From Cudoniella acicularis (lineage: Eukaryota; Ascomycota; Leotiomycetes; Helotiales; Helotiaceae), in the NCBI GenBank assembly GCA_013054445.1, contig JAAMPI010000112.1:1-64000 (forward strand): a DNA stretch of 64,000 nucleotides. The letters are read 5' to 3'. Under the pieces are notes generated by a model. The model saw only the letters and a list, made by a program, of their open reading frames with translations, was not told the origin of the DNA and did no database searches. The position numbers and the translations under genes were made by a program. Every line of letters starts with the position of its first letter. The stretch's first letter is position 1. Positions 1 through 12,573 of this stretch are shown here, one piece after another.

Positions 1-1297
1 TGTACTACCTCACCCTTTCACTCACTCAATCCCTCACTCCCTCCTCGTTCACTACAACCCAAAATCAAATCAAATTAAACACTATGCCACAATTTCCAAA
101 AACAGCCAGAGAAAAACAATATCCCGTGACCCCAAGCCCAGGGTATCACAAACACACCTTACTGTACAACACAAGGCTCATCACACATCACCCACCACCA
201 CACTGACCACATCACGCCCCCTTTCATCACAGTATCACAGCATGACAAGCACCCACCCATCTTATTTTATGTGAACCATGCGCAGCGCCTACTTAATACC
301 CCATCTAAAACATAACCACACGAAAGCCCCGGCAAGATATCATCGGGTTCCGCGCTCCTTGCTTGATTGCCTTGTCTGCCCCTTTCCTTGCCTTGCCTCC
401 CTTCGCTCTTCTTCAAGTTTCAAGCCTTCCTTACATCCTCTGGCCGAGTAGGATTTATTTGAGGAAAATTCACTTCGTCACAATGTACACATTCACGCAA
501 TAACGCCCAATGATCTTTTTGCTACACATCCACACTCTTCATTCAGCTTTGCTATGCTTGCTAACTATCTAGCCTACTCGCTCGCCCTTTGCGCAAGCTG
601 AGGCATCCAATCCCCTCCCCAAATGCTTCGCGGATCTCACAAGACACCGCACCACATATGCCCAACCAACCAACTTATCGTAGCACACACCATGTACAAC
701 GGCTAGCCAGGCAGCCCTAGTAGGCACATTCAACCAGCTAGCCAAACAAAACGCAAGTAGAAAAATTCAAATTCCAGTCCATGGTATCATCCGAAAACGC
801 CAATATTCGTAACCGGCTCACGTTAGCCAGCCAGGTATCGTAAAAGCAAAGTAACCCTCGAAAAAAAAAAACATTCTTTTCCCTTCCGAACCTTGCCTCC
901 GTATTACTTCTCTTTTCAGAGAAGGAATGTGCGAGACAGAAGTTATAACGCCGCCAATGTATAGGCCGTTCCGCGCATGCAAATGATACAAGAAAGAAAA
1001 TCGCTGAAAAGCAAATGCTGTGTGACTGCAAGCAATAGACATTATTCCATGCCAGTTCTGTCCCTATTCCTGGTGTACCGCACGTCTGTATCTGTGCCAA
1101 GAATACTAAGACGATGAATGCTGATGGCTGTGAAGCCGCTGTGAGCTTTATATGTACCTCCTTTCCGTGTATGTTGAAGGCCCTGTTATGCTAGAGCGTA
1201 TATGTTTGTAGGCTGGGATCAACCTCGATGCGCACCCGTGGGATCCATCTCGAATTACAATTATGCGACTTATATGAGGGATATGTTGTCGGTAGAT
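1..1297. other. Intergenic region downstream of the DUF3295 gene
   Basis: No gene is supported here. The open frames at 738-1100 and 818-1042 are low-complexity and resemble no family I know. The right part should include the 3' UTR of the minus-strand gene that stops at 1298. The first few hundred bases are C/A-rich with no coding character. Confidence 0.6.
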
Positions 1298-3145
1298 TTA
1301 CCACCCCTTTGAGTGATATTCACCAAGACCGTGGCCAAAGTATTGATTCCAGCTCGCGTTGATGCCGTCCAAGTCCTTATTGTTCATGTGAACCCTTTCT
1401 GGATATTGCTTGAGGTTCGCCATATCCTGGGTAGTATGTCTGCGTTGAAGAACTGCGTTGGCTGTTTGAGACTTTTGTCTGTGCTCCCAAACAAGATGTT
1501 GGCGGAGACTGACAGTAAGCTCGTCATTGATCATCTTTCGACGCGTTGTTCTTGGCGAAAGCGCTTGCTGGTGAGGGGTAATGTTTGTTGTGGTCTGGAT
1601 GATGGATTGGGCGGGAGTTCGGGGAATTTCGGAGATCGCCTTCAGGCCTTTCTTCATCATAAGAGGGGCATTATCGTCCGAGTCGGGTGAAGCCGCAAGA
1701 GAAGGACCATTTGGAGATGTATTTCGGGATCGTTGCAGAGCTGGGGTTGATCTCGAGGTTGCTGCTGCTTGCGCAAGTGCGTTGGCTCTATCGTTTTGGT
1801 GGAGCATTGTAGTAATTAGCGATCGACGCGAGGTGAGGTTGGGTCGCGAGTCGACGCGTTGAAAGAATGTCTTTTCGTCAATGCTCGGGTTGCCACTGTC
1901 CTCTACTGAATCCTCCCAATCCGAAGAGTCATCATCGTCGTCAATGGCGCTCTCATCAATCTCATCATCCTCATCGGTCTCAAAGACATCATCATCCATC
2001 GGTTGTTCTTCTTGGATGGTTCGGGTCGCGACTTCTTCTTTGAAGGATGTTTGCTTCTTGTTCACTAGAGAACAAAGGCCGTTTGATGATGTTCCGTTGG
2101 CCATCTTCTGAGGAAGTGAGCTTTCATCTTCGTTAGATGAGCCACCAAATGAAAACATGGCGTTCTTCTTCTTTGGTCGTGTTGGTTGAAGGTTCTTCTC
2201 CACAGAATTGGTTTGTTCGCTCAATGAGTCTTCGCCTGAGGAACCGCCGAGCGCAAACATTTGGTGCTTCTTCGGTTGTGGTCCTTTTGAGGGGGTGGTG
2301 GCGGCGAGATCAGCTTCGGCAATGGACGGAGCTGTAACGAGGGGAATGGATCTATACGAGGAGCTAACATGTGAAGGTGAGAATCCCCGAACAACGCTTG
2401 TTGTGCTTCTTTCGGAAGTGCCGCTAGTTGAAGAGGTGGTTTGTAATGACTGATCAGAAGCAGAGTCCGAGGTTAAAGACTTGCTCTCAACATCGGCAAT
2501 GGCAATTTGTGGCGTTGTAGCAGCGGCGTTCGGTGGCGTCGAGATCTTTTCTGCTAATGGTGCCAAGTAGGAATGGATACTAGGCGCAAGTGGTTCCAAG
2601 TCCTTCTTCTCCTTAATGTTGATGACCATCTTCTCCAGGTCATCTGGAGTTATATGGCGTTCTTTACCTCGACTTCGGCTGCTGACGGAATCGTGTCGTC
2701 GTGTTTGGAAATGGAGAATATCGAGGGGGGCGGAGGTGGAGGAGCTGTTGTCTGTGTCAAATTCGAGAGCTTCTTCATCTGCTAGTGAGTCGAGACTGCC
2801 AGAGAGACTGGGTACGTCGGTTGCGGAGTATCGACCCTCTGAACTTCGCTGCGAACATGAGATGGCGGGAGTTGTGGAGTTGGCCTCGGAGATGGGGTCG
2901 CAGCAGAATGTTTCCCGGTTCCATAGTCTCCAACTCAAGTTCTCTAATCGTCGACCCTGCTCTAATGATGCTGAACATCTAGAGAATACTACACATGACT
3001 GGTTAGCAAGAAGAGACAAGCGCCAATTCGCGCCGTGCAACTCACCTGTCCACATGCTGAAGAGGTTCTCAACATTGCGTGTGTCGACTTTATGTATTAG
3101 ACCTACGTCAACGGTCAAGACCGGGGCGTCTAATCGGGCGGGCAT
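1298..3145 (-). CDS. GATA_AreA (DUF1752) / DUF3295 fungal regulatory-type protein
   Basis: Two exons (3145-3046 and 2988-1298) around a 57-bp intron (GTGAGT...TGTAG) give 596 residues. Splicing restores the block NVENLFSMWTVFSRCS followed by LENLSWRLWNRETFC (about residues 24-65). This is the conserved core of the GATA_AreA (DUF1752) domain found at the N-terminus of nitrogen regulators such as AreA and in other fungal proteins. The rest is Ser/Thr-rich with a strongly acidic stretch. The C-terminal part carries the DUF3295 signature: a charged helix rich in Arg and Gln, then an end of HGLGEYHSKGW. I see no zinc finger. The open frame begins eight codons earlier at a GTG, so the first ATG at 3145 is preferred. 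The family is conserved in filamentous fungi and its role is not settled. A regulatory or signalling function is inference only. Confidence 0.85.
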   Translation of the reverse strand: MPARLDAPVLTVDVGLIHKVDTRNVENLFSMWTGELHGANWRLSLLANQSCVVFSRCSASLEQGRRLENLSWRLWNRETFCCDPISEANSTTPAISCSQRSSEGRYSATDVPSLSGSLDSLADEEALEFDTDNSSSTSAPLDILHFQTRRHDSVSSRSRGKERHITPDDLEKMVINIKEKKDLEPLAPSIHSYLAPLAEKISTPPNAAATTPQIAIADVESKSLTSDSASDQSLQTTSSTSGTSERSTTSVVRGFSPSHVSSSYRSIPLVTAPSIAEADLAATTPSKGPQPKKHQMFALGGSSGEDSLSEQTNSVEKNLQPTRPKKKNAMFSFGGSSNEDESSLPQKMANGTSSNGLCSLVNKKQTSFKEEVATRTIQEEQPMDDDVFETDEDDEIDESAIDDDDDSSDWEDSVEDSGNPSIDEKTFFQRVDSRPNLTSRRSLITTMLHQNDRANALAQAAATSRSTPALQRSRNTSPNGPSLAASPDSDDNAPLMMKKGLKAISEIPRTPAQSIIQTTTNITPHQQALSPRTTRRKMINDELTVSLRQHLVWEHRQKSQTANAVLQRRHTTQDMANLKQYPERVHMNNKDLDGINASWNQYFGHGLGEYHSKGW

Positions 3146-6100
3146 GGTTGCGGTATGGCTCGAGTGCACGAGCTGCTATGATGGCGGAGACACGACTGCT
3201 AAGGTATGCTCGCGGTGGGATCGCGAAGCTGAAGCGTAGGAATTCACTTTTGCGGAGTACGGTTGTTTGTTGGAAGACGGTGGTGTCTTTATATTGGGTT
3301 CAATCGGATCTGGTGCTATCGTAATCGATACCCGGTAACATGCATTAAACAAATGCCGTAGATATAGAGAATGCTGGAATAATTCGAGTGGGAAGCGCTG
3401 GTGTCGTCGATGCTAGACGTCGAGGACAGAGGAGAGTAGAGCTGGGGTGGAAGAGGAGTAGATTGGAAAAAACCCAGGTGCAGCGCTGGGAGTCGAAGGG
3501 TATTATTCCTCTGGAGTGGTTTGCGGATGTGGAAGTGGAAGTGGAAGTGTGGGAACCCAAATAGTCCCAGGCCTGCGCGCATGGGTGGGGAGTGGGTGTG
3601 CTTGTTTCTTCTGGATTTTAGTACCTTTTTCGCACCTTCCGACGCCAGTGGCCTAGCGCAGATCTGAGCTGGTGGCCTAGGCCGCATCAGGCAATATTCG
3701 CTTTTGGCAGAGGCTGCTAGGATCCGAGCCCGGCGGCAGCCCAGCACATCACATCAGTGAGGTGCAGGGCTTGTCGGCTGGCTCACAGCGCATGGCTGTT
3801 GCTCTGCTTCAGGACGAGTTGATTCCTCCGCACTGGCGCTGCAACTGGAAGAGGCACTCGTAGTCTCGCAATCTCATACCTGCTACTTTCTGCTACGTCT
3901 ACACTGAATACCTCCTGTGTAGGGACCTTACGAGAGCGCGCGGTGCGCGAGGCAAGTACCGGTAGTCCTTGCGCCTTCCCTGTCGCGCTTCTCAGCCTCG
4001 GGGGCTCAGGGCTCAGGGCTCAGGCGTCCCACGAGTCCACAACTCCACGAGCACGAGTAACCGTAACGAGTTCCGCGAGCGCAGTCCCTGAGTCCCAGCA
4101 GAGCACGAGCTCAACCATGGCCTGTGGAGAAAACCTGGACTTTCTTCCAGGTCAACTTCTATTGGAATTGCCAGGGGAGGAGGCTGTACGAATAGCCTGG
4201 GTTGACTCAGGTGTACTGCTGGGAATGGGGCAATGGGGCAATGGAGCAAGAAGCAGCAAAACGGCACGACTCAGGCTCCGTCCACTACTACTCCACCACC
4301 GCAAAAACTTTCTACATGGACTCCACTGCCAGTCTCAGACCCTCAATCAATTCGTAGCCAGGAGAATTGAGTCGTCCTGCGACTGACGCCGTTGCCAAGT
4401 TGCTCTAGGAGTAGAGTCGTCCGAGTCTCCCCGGATTTACCACAAGCTTCGACTTGAGGAGTCGTGGCCTGGCGACAAAGAGCCTGAAGATGCCTGTGGG
4501 AGTCAACGTTACTGTTGCCTTTGCGCCCAAATCAGCGGCCCGACAGTGGGATGGGATGGCAATGTTCGTACAGCACAGCGGGGTCTTGTGCCCAGGGCTC
4601 CTCCTTTCTTACCTGGAGAGCGCAAAGTGTCAGGTGCTCTGCAAAGCGTCAGTCCAGCGTCATTCTTGTTCATGCCGGGGAACTGGCTGTGATCCCGCAT
4701 TAAGACGGCCGTGATCATAGCAACCGCAACAGCAGCAGGTCCGCCTCAACTCCATCAGGTAATGAGGAATCAATGCTGATACTCTTAAGAATTCTTCCGC
4801 GGTCACTGCTGGTGATTGTGCACTCACCAGCGCACGACTCGAGTGACTTGGTGATGACTTGGACATCTTGAAGCCTGAACCTGAAGCCTGAGCCTTCCTT
4901 AGCCTGAGCCTGAACCTGTGGCAGCTGATGCGCTCCGGGACTTGTTGCGGGCGGCGGACGACTCTCAGCCTTCTGCTCCCAAATAATCCCAAGTCTTAAA
5001 TCCCAATCGTCAGGTAGCCAGATCTAAACTGCCACAAGGGGAGAAACCTCGGGACCAGCTAGCAGCTAGCAGCTAGCTTACATCGCGCTGTCTCTCTAGA
5101 CCGCAAGGGGGAGCACTGGGCCGGATGGAGCAGCTCGGCCAATTCTTGCATGGCTCTCTGGCAGAGTCGCAGACTGACCGCCGGGGACCTCGCTTGCTGT
5201 TCACAGGCCTTTTAGCGGTCGGCCTCACTGTAAAATCCCACTGAAAGCCTTCAAGCTTGAGCAGCCTCAGCAACCTCAGCTCCACCAACCAAACCCCACT
5301 AAAGATCAACGCTCTCACCCATGGCTACTGGCCAGCCTGCTAGCACACCGTACAGGGCCAGTAACCCGGAGATTTGGAACCTAGCACCATCAGCCATGAG
5401 CCAACGCCTAGTTCTTCGAAGGACATCATCGACGCCAGTGGTTTCGCTATGTTCCTGACATCACAGACTTCACTCCCCACGTCGATGCTTCGGCCTTTGT
5501 CATGATAACTGAATATGGCACTCCATCAGGTGTCTTCCTCTGCTTCTTCTAGCTTTAGCTTTGCCAACGAGAAGTAACACGCGCATCCAGCACGTCTTTC
5601 AATCCCCTGGACAGTGCTCTCAACAACAATGTCTCACTCCGGAAAAATGTAAATGCTAAAAGCACCCGACGAACCGGATGCCCACGAGGGCAGGTTTTGA
5701 AATCGGAGACATGGAGTTGAGTTGTTTTGCCGAGTCACAAGGAAGCGTCGCCTCTATACTTTTCTCAGTCCGTGATGGCAAGCGTTTTGCGGAACCATAA
5801 GCCGGTCTTATTTTTCGGCCACGTTCATCTTTGGATCGTTGACACCTGCTTTGGATTTTGCAATAGAGTTTCCGAGCCTCGGGATCTCGCCAGTGGCGAG
5901 CCTGAATCCTTCATTGGAAAAGAAACTCGCGACCTGTGCAAGCATCTGTTGGTATTCAGAAGCAAAATCAAGATTCAGACTCCTATATGATGCAGCAAGG
6001 CAATTGGTGCCTTTGATAGCTGAGTATGTCACTGATTCAATGATGTGAGTCGTAAATTCAGCCTGGGTATGCCGAGCTGGAAGAGAATGGGGGTCCGAGT

Positions 6101-6759
6101 GGGGTATCCCACGTGATTCTATCGTCTTCAACCGCATTTTGGCTCCATATCAGAATTAATATTGCCTCAGGTGAGGTTGTTTATTGTCAATCCACTATGT
6201 TCTGACCATTGAGTGGCCTTGTATTCATTAAAACAATATTTTTTTTGGATTTCACAAAGTTGTCAAATCCAGTCCCGAACAAACCTTGCTTCCTATTTCC
6301 AAACCACACATTTCCACTCATCGTTATCATACATGATTCATTTCACACCTCCTACAAATAGAAGGAATTCAGATAAATCTTTTCTGCTATCTTGAATCTG
6401 CTTTGGCTGTCCTATAAAGAACTTGAAACCAGTATGCTCCTTTTAACTGTCCCACCGATCTGAATCCAGCACGTTTATATATTTCTTTTGACTGACGCCT
6501 CACAGCACACAATTTTCGATATGAGGTTTGAAATTCTTAGGTGTCACCAGGGGCTGCTCTAATAAACAATTATAATAGCCGTTGCCGGGCTGACCTCACT
6601 GTGCCCAGGGGGAAAGGAGATATAAACTGCAAAAAGAAGTGCAGCTGCGGGGCTGCCAATAAAACATCACAAGAGGTTATCACGATTACAGACATCAGCC
6701 GCGACAGCATCAGCTACTAGAATAAATCGGAATTAATGAAAGACCTGCATTCTAGCGGA

Positions 6760-6779
6760 AATATATATATATATATATA
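6760..6779. repeat. AT dinucleotide microsatellite
   Basis: About ten perfect AT units are visible. It sits in gene-free DNA and has no evident function. Confidence 0.9.
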
Positions 6780-9700
6780 CTTCATTTCAAGAATATGGGG
6801 ACTAATAAGTGAGATGACACTGATTCAAACGGAATCCGTTCTGCAGCACATAATTCACCGATATAGATATCTACAAGACTAGCACGAATACTTCTTTGCA
6901 GAGGCCTTATCTAAGGTTGAGACAATTTCAATTGTCTGACTATTGAGAGGTCTCAAGTGCTTTTCCAGTATCCAAATTGGCGGGTCCTCCACAGCAAGCC
7001 ATTCTCGACCCGTCAATGTCTATTGCTGAAATTCGAGAGAGACCGAGGCGCAATGTCGTTATCTCGTCCTTGGATGTCGATAAAGATGCTTCGTACCGCT
7101 GTCAGCCTCTCTGAAGATTCCGTTTCCAAAAGGGGGTATTAGGCATCCCGGGAAAACATCGGCACTTTTAGTCTTGCGTGGGAGCGCCTTCAATATTACA
7201 CGTTCATTTTCAATGCCCTCAACAACATCACCTCCAGCTTTTCCTCTTCAACACAGGCTGTTATACTAGAAACGAAAGACGGCCAATAACTATTCAAGCA
7301 AAGCCCTCACCGACAACCATAACGTCAAACAGACATTAAAAAGCCCGTCAGCGTATCATTGCACGCTGTTCGCAATCTCGTGCTGCAACTCACGGAGGAC
7401 AGCTCCAGAGGCATGCAGTATGCCACGGCCGGGTTGGCTTCCCCGGACTGCCATCTGGCGCACCCAAAAGGAGGGGCGAATTATCCCAAACAGTTTCGCT
7501 GCCAGATGCGTCGCACACGATGTCAGATGGTCAGAATCCGTTGGCCAGCATCCCGGGTGCTCGCAAACGACTTGTCTTCTGACGGCCCCCCAGTCTTCAC
7601 TCACTTCACCCACCACACCGGCAAGGGGCCAGGGCAAGACCAGCCTCGGCCAGCCTCCTTTCTGGAAGGCCAGGAAGAGTGAGACAGGGGACCTTTCGCG
7701 GCGCCGCCACCCCCATCCACCCAATTCCAATCCCACCCTCCAAGGTCTTGGGAAGTTGGGCAGGTCTCACCCCCACACACTGACACGCCGACAGACACGG
7801 GCCCTGCGTGGAGTGGAGCATGGCTTTCCGCTTTCCTCTTCGAGCCACCTCGTGGTCTCTGTCGACATCGCAGCCTTCAGAGTTGATGTGTCTTTGCGGC
7901 GCATCGAGGTCATCTCCTCGAGGTGTCTTTACTTCAAACATGCAAGAAGCAACAGGATATGATAAGATTTACAAGATGTCATGAACTCGGAGGGCCTTGA
8001 GGTGTTCGGAGAGCTGATTCGGAGAGCTGATTCGCAGCCCAAACAATGCGCTGCGACGTCCAATTCAACGCATTTAGATCTCACATCTCAACTTGGCTTA
8101 CCCCTTCGTTATCACAATTTGTAAATGACAGAACGCCGCAACCGGGTCCGGGAGCTTAGGAAGAGTTCCCCGTCCCCGCCTCGCTGCCACCGTAGATCTT
8201 TGATGAATTCTGCTCACATCAGATTTGCGAGCAGTTACACATGGTGGAAAGGAGTGCTCATTCCTCAGTTTCGCTAAGGCCTCTCCCACGATGCAGCAGA
8301 AAGGAATGCAAGATCTAAACGTTCTTGCCTGCATGCAGCATCTCCAGCACTTCTCGCAAAAACCCACTGTTTGTAGCTGGTGGAAACGACGAGTCTCAAA
8401 CAAAAAGGCATTCTTGGTGATTATCGAGCGCAAGCAACATATGGGGGTCCTTCTAAGCTGACCACCCCCCCACGACCTCCGGTCCCTGAGGACCCTTTAC
8501 CCCACGTTCGGCCGCCTGACCTGACTTTGATTTGACTGCCGATCCTCCTATCGGCCCAAGAGGCTCGACCCGTACCGCCTTCATCCCCGATCAGCAAAAC
8601 CACGCAAAACGCAAGCAATCAATCATCATCAAAAGCAAAACGGCAACGTGCACACCCGCGTGCTCCTCACCATAGGTCAACAAGCCGCCATTCACAATGC
8701 CCTGAACAGAGAATTGCGCGCGTTACGCTCAGATCATCAGGTCTCAATCCCCCCTTTTGTCCTTTTCTCAAAACGACAATCAATAAATAATGCCTATAAC
8801 AATCGATTTTTCTCATTGGCCGTACCAATTGTATTTCCAGGAACAAACGGTCATGCGCCCAAACATCTGAGTGTTTTTAGGGAAGATTTCTAGAGGCTAG
8901 GACAACTCATGAAACATCATTCACAGTTGGATCTTGAATTGGACATGATCTGAGCGCCTGGCTACGCAAGCACATCACATCCGCAGCTTGCATACTGTAG
9001 GTACCATCCGCATGCCCACTCCTCTCAACACTCGGTGTCAGAGCCTTACAGCAGTACGTACAAATTACTAGAATAAGGCCATGATCGCAAGCTGGTCGAA
9101 GTAGCGTCTACCAACAAACCTTCCCTGCGGTCTCACGGATCGCCGTGCCGACAACAACACATCGAATTACTATTTTCTTGTTCAGCATGCTGATATCAGC
9201 CCTGTAGCAGCATCATCAGGCACACTAGAATCCCAGGACCAACACTCTCCTCCGAGACATTTTGGATGCGTTGTTCCCAGAGCCATACTGGCAGAATCTC
9301 ATGGTCTGTGAAGATCCCATTACCAGCAGCAGCTATCGCCTTCCAGGCAGGACATGGGACACGATTGTTTGCTACCATCTTCAGGATCTTGGAAGCGCGC
9401 TGATGCTGATCGCATGGTGTGACAACACATCAATTTTGTTGTCATCTGACCCGTGACCTGACCTTACTATCGCGGGGCGCCAACGTTCCCCTCACTGTCA
9501 CATTCAAGTCCAAAGTCAATTCGGGAGTCGCGCGCCAGGGTGATGGGGTCCAAAAATATACCCCGAATCTCACTGCGCAAACGCTGTGGCGAGTTGCATA
9601 AGCTGAGAGCTGAACCCTAAAATCGACCTCCTCGTGATGGATGAGCGCGAAGATAGGTCGGTCATGATTGATGTATTAATCTATTCTGCCTTGGATTCGG

Positions 9701-11489
9701 ATGATTACTGTACGAGGAGACGTTGCAAATGCACGGAGTAGTCATCTTCATCACCCATCAGCCGTCGTAGTCCGCGCCATCGCATCGCATCGCATGGCAA
9801 CGCAGCCTTGTCTCTAGAAGGATCACGAACCAACAACCCCTTCATTTCACCAGAGCCACCCCAGGATTTCTAACTTCGGCCGCTGAAGGGGTCCAAGGTC
9901 GCTTCCAAACTTCCAAATCAGAGGCGAAAGTAGCAGCGTTGTACTTCTACTTGTTCGTGAATCCCATCTCGTCACAAAGCTCATCACGAGGCCCCGCGCG
10001 CATCCATTCAAGGAGGAACTCAGCCTTGCTTCGCCCTCGCCACACTAGACCCCCCTCTCCAACAGCCTCCTGTGGATTCTCTAACCGCTCAAACCCCCAA
10101 TCGCCATCCCCTTTCTCCAGGCAACTAACCAGGACCCCTAAAAACCGAACCAATGATTAAAATCCTCCTATCAAAATATTCGCTGAAACGGAGCACTTCG
10201 TACGGGGATTAATTATGGTTTATTGAATTAGGGTTAAGTAAGACACCGACCTGAAGGATAAGCCCTGTTGACATGATTGCGCCGAGCCAGCTATCCCAGC
10301 CCCAGCCTCTTTACTTGCCTCACGAGTGACGAGTCGCCATGACTGCAATAAGAGCCCAGGCCTAGTTCCGAACTTTTTTCGATCGCATGATATGTACTGT
10401 ACCCAAGCACGTCGCGAAGTTCGTCCTAGCTCGTGACGAAGCCCAGCGTCAGGGACCTCGCCTCGGCGAAAGAAAGTGCGGAGAAAACCTGGAGAAAAAA
10501 GGTGGGGAGAGCGAGGACCTCGGCCGTCTTGTTTCCTACAACAGAGAACAGTCAACCTCTTCCTCCTTGAGTTTTGACATATGACGGGGAAAGGGGAACA
10601 AGAACAAAAAGAAGACCAAAAGTAAGGGTATCAATTTCCGTTCCGTGCCCTTTTCGGTCCTTTCTACCTATCATCGACGTCAACGTTCCCGCGATACCTT
10701 AAACTCTCACCTATAGATGGACGCGGAGCAAAGCGGCAGAGAACAACAGAGTTTAGGCAGCGCTACTAACCACATCATCTATTGATTGACACTCCGGGGT
10801 TTTTGGGAAGGCACTCGCGAGCCGCATGATCAACCAAGTAGTATTTCGCAGTGGGTTGAAATCCAGTTATCAATCCCCTTGGCAAACAATCGCCAGAAAT
10901 CACCTCCTTTCCTCTTGCTTTCATCCGAGCCAAGATCTCGAAGAATCGCATCAGGGGCGAAGTCACGAAACAAGCATTCCCCATTATTTCCCCTCTTCTT
11001 CTCGGGAACAAGGGAATAATAACAAACAAGAGTTACTCATTGCGAGCCACGACAGACAGCTAAACTCAATCTCCTACCGTGCCGCATCAAACCCCGCCGC
11101 GTCTTTTCGCGCGAAGCTGCTGAATGAAGGAACCGTGACGTGACGTCGTCGTCGCGTGTTTGTCGCGTTTCAACAACACAGTCAAGGTTACTCCGCGTCA
11201 CCAACTCCACGTTGTCAATCAATCCCGCGCGAGAATTCCGCCTTGAGTTAATGCGATTCGCGAGCCTTTGCTTTCAAACCTACAGCTTAAGGCATAAAAT
11301 TCAATACATGTGCTCAACTGAGTGAGCAAGTTCATCCCATCAATGCCTAGCATCCACAAATCCACAACAAGCCATCAAAACCCAGTCGGAAAATTATTTA
11401 TTAACGCATCAATCAGCACCATCACATGATTCCAATATCATGCGCATGAATGGGGCGTCCTTTCTTCGCATCCAGATTGGGATGTGTAA

Positions 11490-12190
11490 AATGGTACATA
11501 CTGTACCCGAGGGTACAGCCCTCCGATAATCGGCTTTTCTGTTCCTCTCCCTCGGTTTTCTCTTCCCCAGGGTCTACGGTATGCCGACGAGATGAGACAT
11601 CGCACTTCACCCTCGGTAGGTTTATTAATTTCCAGAGAAACGGAAGATTCCACGATTCCACGATTCCACGTGGAGCGCAAGTGAAATTTTAATATGAATG
11701 CATATTGACTTAACTAATTAAAAAATTAGGGTGACGGCCTGACGGAGAGGGGACCCCATTATTTTCGAATTTATTCGGGATTTCGAGGACCAGCAGCAGC
11801 GTCAAGCCTGAGGATTAATTAATTAGTTAATTAAATAACTCCAACCCAAGGAACAGTTTCCTCGGTCCCGAGATACGCTGTTGCGGGTTTAATAAGTGAC
11901 CCTCGTACGTATGTACTGTACTGCGAGTAGGGTACAGGAAAGAATACGGGGTACAGCAACACCGTACCGTACATGACCTTCCGAATCCGACGCGCTGGTG
12001 TTGGTCCCGCGTACCGTACCGTATAGCGAAGCCCGCAAAGGAAGACTTTTCGCCACTGGATGAATATGAGGGGAAAACAAAGGGAAAAGTCGTCGTGTTC
12101 ACGGTACTTAGGCTGATTCCTACGACTGCTGCACCGTGATGCTGTGATGCTGCTCTCGGTACCGTGGGAGTACAGCATGTACAGTACCCC
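11490..12190. promoter_or_regulatory. GTAC-enriched block upstream of the 12574 gene
   Basis: By eye, roughly 17 GTAC tetranucleotides fall within about 700 bp, many inside GGTAC, ACCGTACCGTAC or TGTACTGTAC contexts. Fewer than three would be expected by chance. They end about 400 bp before the start codon at 12574. GTAC is the core of copper-response elements in some eukaryotes. Whether a fungal regulator binds here is unknown, and repeat decay is an alternative explanation. Confidence 0.3.
11646..11669. repeat. Three tandem copies of an 8-bp unit
   Basis: The unit GATTCCAC is repeated three times without change. No function is evident. Confidence 0.85.
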
Positions 12191-12275
12191 CCCGCGATAC
12201 CGGCCTAAGGATCTAAACTTCCACCTGCCTGCCTGCGACATGCAGCGTGCAAAATTGAAACACATCACCAGAACA

Positions 12276-12310
12276 GGGGGGGGGGGGGGGGGGGNCCCCC
12301 CCCCCNCNNC
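12276..12310. other. Poly-G / N / poly-C assembly scar
   Basis: A run of 19 G (12276-12294) is followed by N at 12295, ten C (12296-12305), then further N at 12306, 12308 and 12309. A perfect switch from poly-G to poly-C with ambiguous bases is typical of low-quality read ends or a forced join. The sequence across this point should not be trusted, and the true distance between its two sides is unknown. Confidence 0.85.
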
Positions 12311-12573
12311 GACCCGCATAGCGCTGGCTGCTATATCGGTCCTGACAGGCCTGCCACACGGACGCGCTGACCTTTGCCCAGGGAAACAAGAAACAAAGCC
12401 TTGACGCTTCAAACCATCACATTATAATACTTCCCCTTCACCCAACACTCGTGGCTTTCCCTCCCCACGGACTGTCCATAGTCATCGTCATACTCTTCGC
12501 AGCTTGTCGGTTCTTGTGTTCCGAGTCCCCTCTTTGATCTCCCGGACTCTCGTTACCTTGACCCAGGGACAAA

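Larger units (their letters stand above)
3146..12573. other. 9.4-kb gene-free divergent region
   Basis: It lies between two divergently transcribed genes (start codons at 3145 minus and 12574 plus). The open frames inside, such as 3943-4386 and 7420-7962, have biased composition (Pro, Ser, Arg) and no recognisable domain. The minus-strand frame 6137-5808 (109 residues, ATG start) is the least bad but matches nothing I know. I noted short direct repeats (for example around 4005-4025), an AT microsatellite at 6760-6779, a three-unit repeat at 11646-11669 and a GTAC-rich block at about 11490-12190. Ends of this region should hold the promoters and 5' UTRs of both flanking genes. Non-coding transcripts or eroded transposons are possible but not shown. 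Confidence 0.5.

Noticed and set aside
7420..7962. 180-residue plus-strand frame
   Set aside because: Its composition (Pro, Ser, Arg, His) follows GC-rich sequence, overlapping frames of similar length exist on both strands, and no motif is seen.
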